From Bordetella parapertussis (GTDB taxonomy: Bacteria > Pseudomonadota > Gammaproteobacteria > Burkholderiales > SG8-39): a stretch of DNA of 24,755 bases. The position numbers and the translations under genes are program-made. Numbering within the stretch: the first letter of the stretch is position 1; each line of letters starts with the position of its first letter. The stretch covers positions 1 to 24,755 of the forward strand of contig CAMDRY010000008.1 in NCBI GenBank assembly GCA_945906975.1. The letters run 5' to 3'. The notes under the pieces were generated by a model. It was not told the origin of the DNA, searched no databases, and worked only from the letters and a program-made list of their open reading frames with translations. Shown in pieces: positions 21,392 through 24,755 of this stretch.

Positions 21392-21420
21392 GACAGTCGC
21401 CGGGGCAAGCCGGCGATGTC
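21392..21420 (-). other. Intercistronic hairpin between tctC and tctB
   Basis: GACA-TCGCCGG and CCGGCGA-TGTC pair into an eleven-base-pair stem with one bulged base and a six-base loop, starting 6 bases after the tctC stop. There is no T-tract. Such structures stop 3' exonucleases and raise the level of binding-protein mRNA relative to membrane subunits, as in malE-malF; that role here is inferred. Confidence 0.65.
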
Positions 21421-21426
21421 AGGATG

Positions 21427-22443
21427 TCAGTTGCCCGCCAGGAAACCGGCGGACTTCATCAGCATCAGGTGCCGTGCCTCTTCCTTGGCCACCCAGTCGG
21501 CGTAGGGCTTGCCGTTGATGTAGGTGGTATTGAACGCGCCCCGCTCCATGAATTCCTTCCACTCGGGCGTGTCGTGCACCTTCTTGAGCAAATCAATATA
21601 GAACTGGACCTGATCAGCCGTGACCCCGCCTGCCATGAAAATACCGCGCAACATCAAATACTCGATGTCGAGTCCCGATTGCTTGCAGGTCGGAATGTCA
21701 CCCCAGGACATGTCCTTGGTGACTTTTTCCTTGTAAGGCAGGCGCACGTTGTCAAATACACACAATGGGCGCAACTTGCCCGCGCGCCATTGCGCCACCG
21801 CCTCGATCGGGTTGTTCACGGTCGAATCAACGTGCTTGCCCACGAGTTGGACCGCGACATCACCACCGCCACGGAACGGGACATAGATGAATTTCGTACC
21901 GGTCTGCTTTTCAAGCGCGACGGTAATGATCTGGTCTTCCTGTTTCGAACCGGTGCCGGCCATTTTCATCTTGTTCGGGCCGGCTTTTTTTACCGCGTCG
22001 ATATACTCCTTGGCGGTCTTGTAGGGCGACTCGGCGTTGACCCAGAGCACGAACTGGTCAAGCGCCATCATCTGTACCGGCGTCAGGTCGCGCCAATTGA
22101 ACGGCACGCCTGTCGCCAGCGGCGTGGTGAACAGGTTGGACAGGGTGATGATGATCTTGTGCGGGTCGCCCTTGGCGCCCTTGACCTCAAGAAAACCTTC
22201 CGCGCCGGCACCACCGCCTTTGTTGAGCACCACCATGGGCTGGTTCATCAGCTTGTTCTTGGCGACAATCCCCTGGATAAAGCGCGCCATCTGGTCGGCA
22301 CCGCCGCCGGTGCCGGCGGGTACGATGAACTCTACCGTTTTGGTCGGCTCCCACGCACCGACACTACCGGCTCCGAGAAGCGCCAGAATGCCCGTTGCAA
22401 TGACGCAGATATTGCGCCGTACGAAACGATTGCTGGTATGCAT
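21427..22443 (-). CDS. tctC: TctC/Bug-family periplasmic solute-binding protein
   Basis: The 338-residue protein has a basic start, a hydrophobic stretch (about 11-28) and a likely signal-peptidase site near GSVGA-WEP. The mature part is typical of Bug proteins: VEFIVPAGTGGGADQMARFI, VVLNKGGGAGAEGFLEV, AGTGSKQEDQI and a VPFRGGGDVAVQLVGKHVD segment in the ligand-binding loops. It captures a carboxylate in the periplasm for TctAB. ATG 22443 has AAGGAG about seven bases upstream. It is first in the tctCBA operon. A TTGAC-N4-GTCAA site lies about 180 bases upstream, shared with oxc. Binding specificity in this family is broad and not predictable by eye. Confidence 0.92.
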   Translation of the reverse strand: MHTSNRFVRRNICVIATGILALLGAGSVGAWEPTKTVEFIVPAGTGGGADQMARFIQGIVAKNKLMNQPMVVLNKGGGAGAEGFLEVKGAKGDPHKIIITLSNLFTTPLATGVPFNWRDLTPVQMMALDQFVLWVNAESPYKTAKEYIDAVKKAGPNKMKMAGTGSKQEDQIITVALEKQTGTKFIYVPFRGGGDVAVQLVGKHVDSTVNNPIEAVAQWRAGKLRPLCVFDNVRLPYKEKVTKDMSWGDIPTCKQSGLDIEYLMLRGIFMAGGVTADQVQFYIDLLKKVHDTPEWKEFMERGAFNTTYINGKPYADWVAKEEARHLMLMKSAGFLAGN

Positions 22444-22591
22444 AATCCTTCTCCTTGGGTATTGGGTATCGTGCTGACATGCGCGAATGCAATGTAGACA
22501 CCGTTCGGATTAGGGCTGCCGCAAGACTCAAACGTTCCTTTCGCGACGCCGGACTTCATTACCGTGTCATCATCCCACCTGAATCGAGGGC

Positions 22592-22597
22592 ATTGTG
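22592..22597 (-). promoter_or_regulatory. tctC: Candidate -10 hexamer of tctCBA
   Basis: The minus strand reads CACAAT (4/6 to TATAAT). It is centred 32 bases from the palindrome at 22620-22633, again class II spacing, with a predicted start near 22585 and a leader of about 142 bases. The hexamer is weak, as expected for an activator-dependent promoter. Confidence 0.35.
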
Positions 22598-22619
22598 TAG
22601 CGCCGCTGCGTCAAAACAC

Positions 22620-22633
22620 TTGACCTGCGTCAA
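22620..22633. promoter_or_regulatory. Fnr-like palindrome upstream of tctCBA
   Basis: TTGACCTGCGTCAA has the same TTGAC-N4-GTCAA arms as the site between oxc and the regulator. An extra GTCAA half-site lies at 22610-22614, part of a repeated CTGCGTCAA (22606-22614 and 22625-22633). It sits 20 bases after the terC stop, in the 209-base gap before tctC. By eye no other copy occurs in the window. Confidence 0.7.
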
Positions 22634-22652
22634 CAAATCCAATATGCGGGCG

Positions 22653-23372
22653 TCATGCCCCGGGCTTGGCTTCGGCTGACTCTTCCACCGCCATCGCGGC
22701 CAGCCGTTTTTTTGCCAGCAGCTTTCCGGCGACCAGCACGATGGCAACGCCCGCGACCGCAGCAACCTCGTGCAGAATCGGCATATTGGCGTCAACCCAG
22801 CCCTTGACTGCAGGATCGCTCACCGCCATTTCGCCCGCAACGTAACCGAGCAGGCCGCCACCGATAGTGATGATGATGGGGAAACGCTCCATCAGCTTGA
22901 GCAGCATCGTCGCTCCGAAAATCACCATTGGAATACTTATGGCAAGCCCTATCACCAGCAACGACACGCTGCCCTTGGCCGCAGCGGCCACGCCGATGAC
23001 GTTATCCAGACTCATCACCAGATCTGCGATGAGGATGGTCTTGATGGCTGCCATAAGATTGCTATGCGATTCGATGTTCTCGTCACCATCGTCCGGCAAC
23101 AGCAACTGGATACCGATCCAGATTAGCAGCACCGCACCGATCAGCTTCAGATAAGGGAATGTAAGCAGCGCGACGGCAAACAAGGTCAGTACGATGCGCA
23201 TTCCGATCGCTGCGCCGGCCCCCCAGGCGATTGCCTTTTTTTGCTGATGCGCCGGCAGGGAGCGCGCAGCCAACGCGATGACGACGGCGTTGTCACCGGA
23301 CAACACAATGTTGATCCCGATGATTTGCAGCAAAGGAATCCAGAACTGCTGTGGCGAGAGAAAGAAGTCCAT
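22653..23372 (-). CDS. TerC-family integral membrane protein
   Basis: From ATG 23372 the protein has 239 residues with about seven membrane segments. It has the family pattern twice: INIVLSGDNAVVIALAARSLP near residue 20 and ILIADLVMSLDNVIGVAAAA near residue 120, whose paired aspartates are the conserved intramembrane acidic residues. Members such as YjbE/YceF/MeeF export or handle metal ions, notably manganese, or are of unknown role; the name TerC comes from tellurite resistance. Twelve further upstream codons are open but match nothing. The Shine-Dalgarno is weak. No yybP-ykoY manganese riboswitch was recognised in the 120 bases upstream. It may be independent of the tct operon. Confidence 0.87.
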   Translation of the reverse strand: MDFFLSPQQFWIPLLQIIGINIVLSGDNAVVIALAARSLPAHQQKKAIAWGAGAAIGMRIVLTLFAVALLTFPYLKLIGAVLLIWIGIQLLLPDDGDENIESHSNLMAAIKTILIADLVMSLDNVIGVAAAAKGSVSLLVIGLAISIPMVIFGATMLLKLMERFPIIITIGGGLLGYVAGEMAVSDPAVKGWVDANMPILHEVAAVAGVAIVLVAGKLLAKKRLAAMAVEESAEAKPGA

Positions 23373-23492
23373 TTTGTCTTTAGGCCCGGATGATTTTGAA
23401 AGGTGCAAATGTGGCGAGCATTGTACACGCCGGCTCGGTGCGGTCTATCGCGCTGAGTCGCTTATTCTTGCATTCAAAGGAAGCCGCCCCCG

Positions 23493-24368
23493 CTAAACCG
23501 AAGCCACTTTCCTCACGTGATCAAGTATCTCACCCGGCCTGGTAAGCCACGCGCATCCATCGGACACAATATGCTGCAGCGCACGACGCAACTCGTGCAA
23601 ACGATGCGGCTGACCGACGATATAAGGGTGGAGGGCAACGCCCATCACCAGCGGCTGGCGCTCGCTCTGTGCCTTCATTTCATCGTAACAGCCAATGATC
23701 ATGTCGGAAAATTCCGTCGCCGAATTCTGTCTCGCGATAATGGCAGGTATATCGTTAATCTCCTGCGGATAGGGCATGGACCAGAACTCTCCGCCCCGCG
23801 TTAAAAACGGCAGCGGTTGATCGTCGTGACACCAATTGAGCGTGTAGTCAAATCCCGCATCCTTGAGCATGTCGGGCGTAGAACGAGACTCGGCAATCCA
23901 CGGCGACAACCAACCGCGCGGCTTTTTGCCCTCCTCCTTCTCGATGCGCGCCATGCAGGCGCGGATCAGCGCCGCCTCTTCGGCTTCGCTCATGTCGCTC
24001 TGGCGTTCCGAGTTGGTATGGCCGTGACCGACCACCTCGTCACCACGCAGCCGGTGCGCCGCCATCAACTCCGGGCAGTAATCATAGATTGCCGTGTTCG
24101 CCAACACAGCCACCGGCAGACGCAGCGCGTCAAACAGCTCGAGCAGCCGCCAGGCGCCGACGCGATTGCCGTAATCGCGCCAGGCGTAATTGAGCACATC
24201 GGGTTCCGCACTAGGGGCAAGCTTGGCACCGAGTCCCTGAGCAAACGAAAAATGCTCGAGGTTCACCCCGATATAAACCGCGAGTCGCCGGCCCTCTGGC
24301 CAGCTATAGTCGGGGCGCTGGGAAATTCCCGAATAAGGGTAGCGGGCGTGCGTGGGAAGTTGGCTCAT
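23493..24368 (-). CDS. Polysaccharide deacetylase (PuuE/CE4-like) family protein
   Basis: The 291-residue protein belongs to the NodB-fold group that includes metal-independent allantoinase PuuE and related amidohydrolase-like proteins: RPDYSWPEGRRLAVYIGVNLEHF, NYAWRDYGNRVGAWRLLELFDALRLP, GDEVVGHGHTNSERQ, PRGWLSPWIAESRSTPDMLKDAGF, LNWCHDDQP, and VMGVALHPYIVGQPHR. The fold's central barrel and late histidine segment are all there. No signal peptide is seen, which favours a small cytoplasmic substrate over peptidoglycan. No purine-catabolism genes are visible nearby, so allantoin is not supported. ATG 24368 has AGGTCG as a modest Shine-Dalgarno. It lies 120 bases upstream of the terC-type gene on the same strand. 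Confidence 0.85.
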   Translation of the reverse strand: MSQLPTHARYPYSGISQRPDYSWPEGRRLAVYIGVNLEHFSFAQGLGAKLAPSAEPDVLNYAWRDYGNRVGAWRLLELFDALRLPVAVLANTAIYDYCPELMAAHRLRGDEVVGHGHTNSERQSDMSEAEEAALIRACMARIEKEEGKKPRGWLSPWIAESRSTPDMLKDAGFDYTLNWCHDDQPLPFLTRGGEFWSMPYPQEINDIPAIIARQNSATEFSDMIIGCYDEMKAQSERQPLVMGVALHPYIVGQPHRLHELRRALQHIVSDGCAWLTRPGEILDHVRKVASV

Positions 24369-24441
24369 TGGCGACCTGTGTGCGCGTTCTGGAACGACAT
24401 CTTACCAGCCTGAAATCGCCCGGGCTTACGCACACCCATGC

Positions 24442-24472
24442 CTGAAAACCCGCGCCAGTCGGGCGTTTTCAG
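24442..24472 (-). terminator. Terminator-like hairpin after the ABM pseudogene
   Basis: CTGAAAAC and GTTTTCAG are perfect arms, with three more GC pairs inside after a two-base bulge. On the minus strand the right arm ends CGGGTTTTCAG, so a short T-run follows the GC part. It begins 34 bases after the pseudogene stop and separates it from the deacetylase gene. Confidence 0.5.
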
Positions 24473-24506
24473 CCACCCCCTTGAAGACTTCCCGGCGCAG
24501 CGCGCA

Positions 24507-24755
24507 TCACTCCGGGCAAATGCGTAGGTAATGCCGCCCCGTCTTGGAGGCGACCAAGGCCGCCGCCTTGGCGTCGAACTCGCGAAAATGCGCCGTCAGG
24601 CGATGGGCATCGTAGGCGGCCCTGTCGTCGTACAGTTCGTACAGGAAAATATGTGCCGGATCATCTGCGACCACCGACACATCAAACTGGCGGCAGCCGG
24701 GCTAATTGGCAAGCGAAGCCTTCGCGTTCTTCAGCATCGCGATGCGAAACACCTC
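24507..24755 (-). pseudogene. Antibiotic biosynthesis monooxygenase (ABM)-fold gene, interrupted and partial
   Basis: The frame entering the window gives FRIAMLKNAKASLAN, then a TAG at 24704-24702, then PGCRQFDVSVVADDPAHIFLYELYDDRAAYDAHRLTAHFREFD and a final TGA. This is the ABM/YgiN quinol-monooxygenase fold, in which the segment normally reads LANEPGC or similar, so the stop replaces a glutamate codon (GAG to TAG is one change). Either the gene is inactivated, or the base is a sequencing error; readthrough is least likely. The 5' end is outside the window. These small dimeric proteins act on quinones, flavin-like or aldehyde substrates. No functional link with neighbours is evident. Confidence 0.78.

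Noticed and set aside
23373..23492. Possible yybP-ykoY manganese riboswitch before the TerC-family gene
   Set aside because: TerC-family genes often carry one, but the conserved loop sequences were not found in the 120 bases between the genes.
1..24755. CRISPR arrays, insertion sequences, prophage genes, tRNA or rRNA genes
   Set aside because: No regularly spaced repeats, transposase or integrase reading frames, terminal inverted repeats or tRNA-like cloverleaf sequences were recognised.

Overview
The window looks like a chromosomal segment of a betaproteobacterium. The signs are a moderately high G+C content, a type IVa pilin, a CHASE2 adenylate cyclase beside FHA and PP2C genes, Bug/TctC-type binding proteins and an Oxalobacter-like oxalyl-CoA pathway. 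The genus cannot be fixed from sequence alone. Almost every gene lies on the minus strand, so gene order is best read from high to low coordinates. No rRNA, tRNA, CRISPR array, insertion sequence or phage gene was seen.

Region 1 (1-3463) concerns pili and glycans. A GT-A-like glycosyltransferase is followed by a TPR/glycosyltransferase protein, then a complete pilin gene with a clear terminator. The first ten codons of a second pilin gene run off the window at position 1. Both pilin genes have the same leader: a sigma-54-type -24/-12 element, a hairpin starting at the predicted 5' end of the mRNA, then a Shine-Dalgarno. One small gene of unknown function (3146-3463) is on the plus strand.

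Region 2 (3562-14144) concerns second messengers and phospho-signalling. In transcription order it holds a decayed Ser/Thr kinase remnant with two in-frame stops, a PP2C phosphatase, a two-FHA protein, a CHASE2 class III adenylate cyclase, a metallo-beta-lactamase-fold putative cyclic-nucleotide phosphodiesterase, a double cNMP-binding/rhodanese protein, a GAF-fused GspE/PilB-type ATPase and a GAF/HD-GYP protein. Cyclase, phosphodiesterase and cNMP sensor are separated by only 3-7 bases. That makes a compact make-degrade-sense cAMP cassette next to a pilus or secretion motor ATPase and a putative c-di-GMP phosphodiesterase.

Region 3 (14368-22652) is a candidate oxalate regulon. oxc, frc and a formyltransferase resembling the hydrolase domain of 10-formyl-THF dehydrogenase form one operon ending at a strong terminator. 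A divergent Crp/Fnr-family regulator and a tctC-tctB-tctA tripartite transporter follow. The same palindrome, TTGAC-N4-GTCAA, occurs by eye only twice in the window: between oxc and the regulator, and upstream of tctC. In both cases a -10-like hexamer sits at class II activator spacing. This links transport, degradation and regulator, and is the strongest candidate for an undescribed system here.

Region 4 (22653-24755) has a TerC-family membrane protein, a polysaccharide-deacetylase/PuuE-like protein, and a monooxygenase-fold (ABM) gene interrupted by an in-frame TAG and cut by the window edge.
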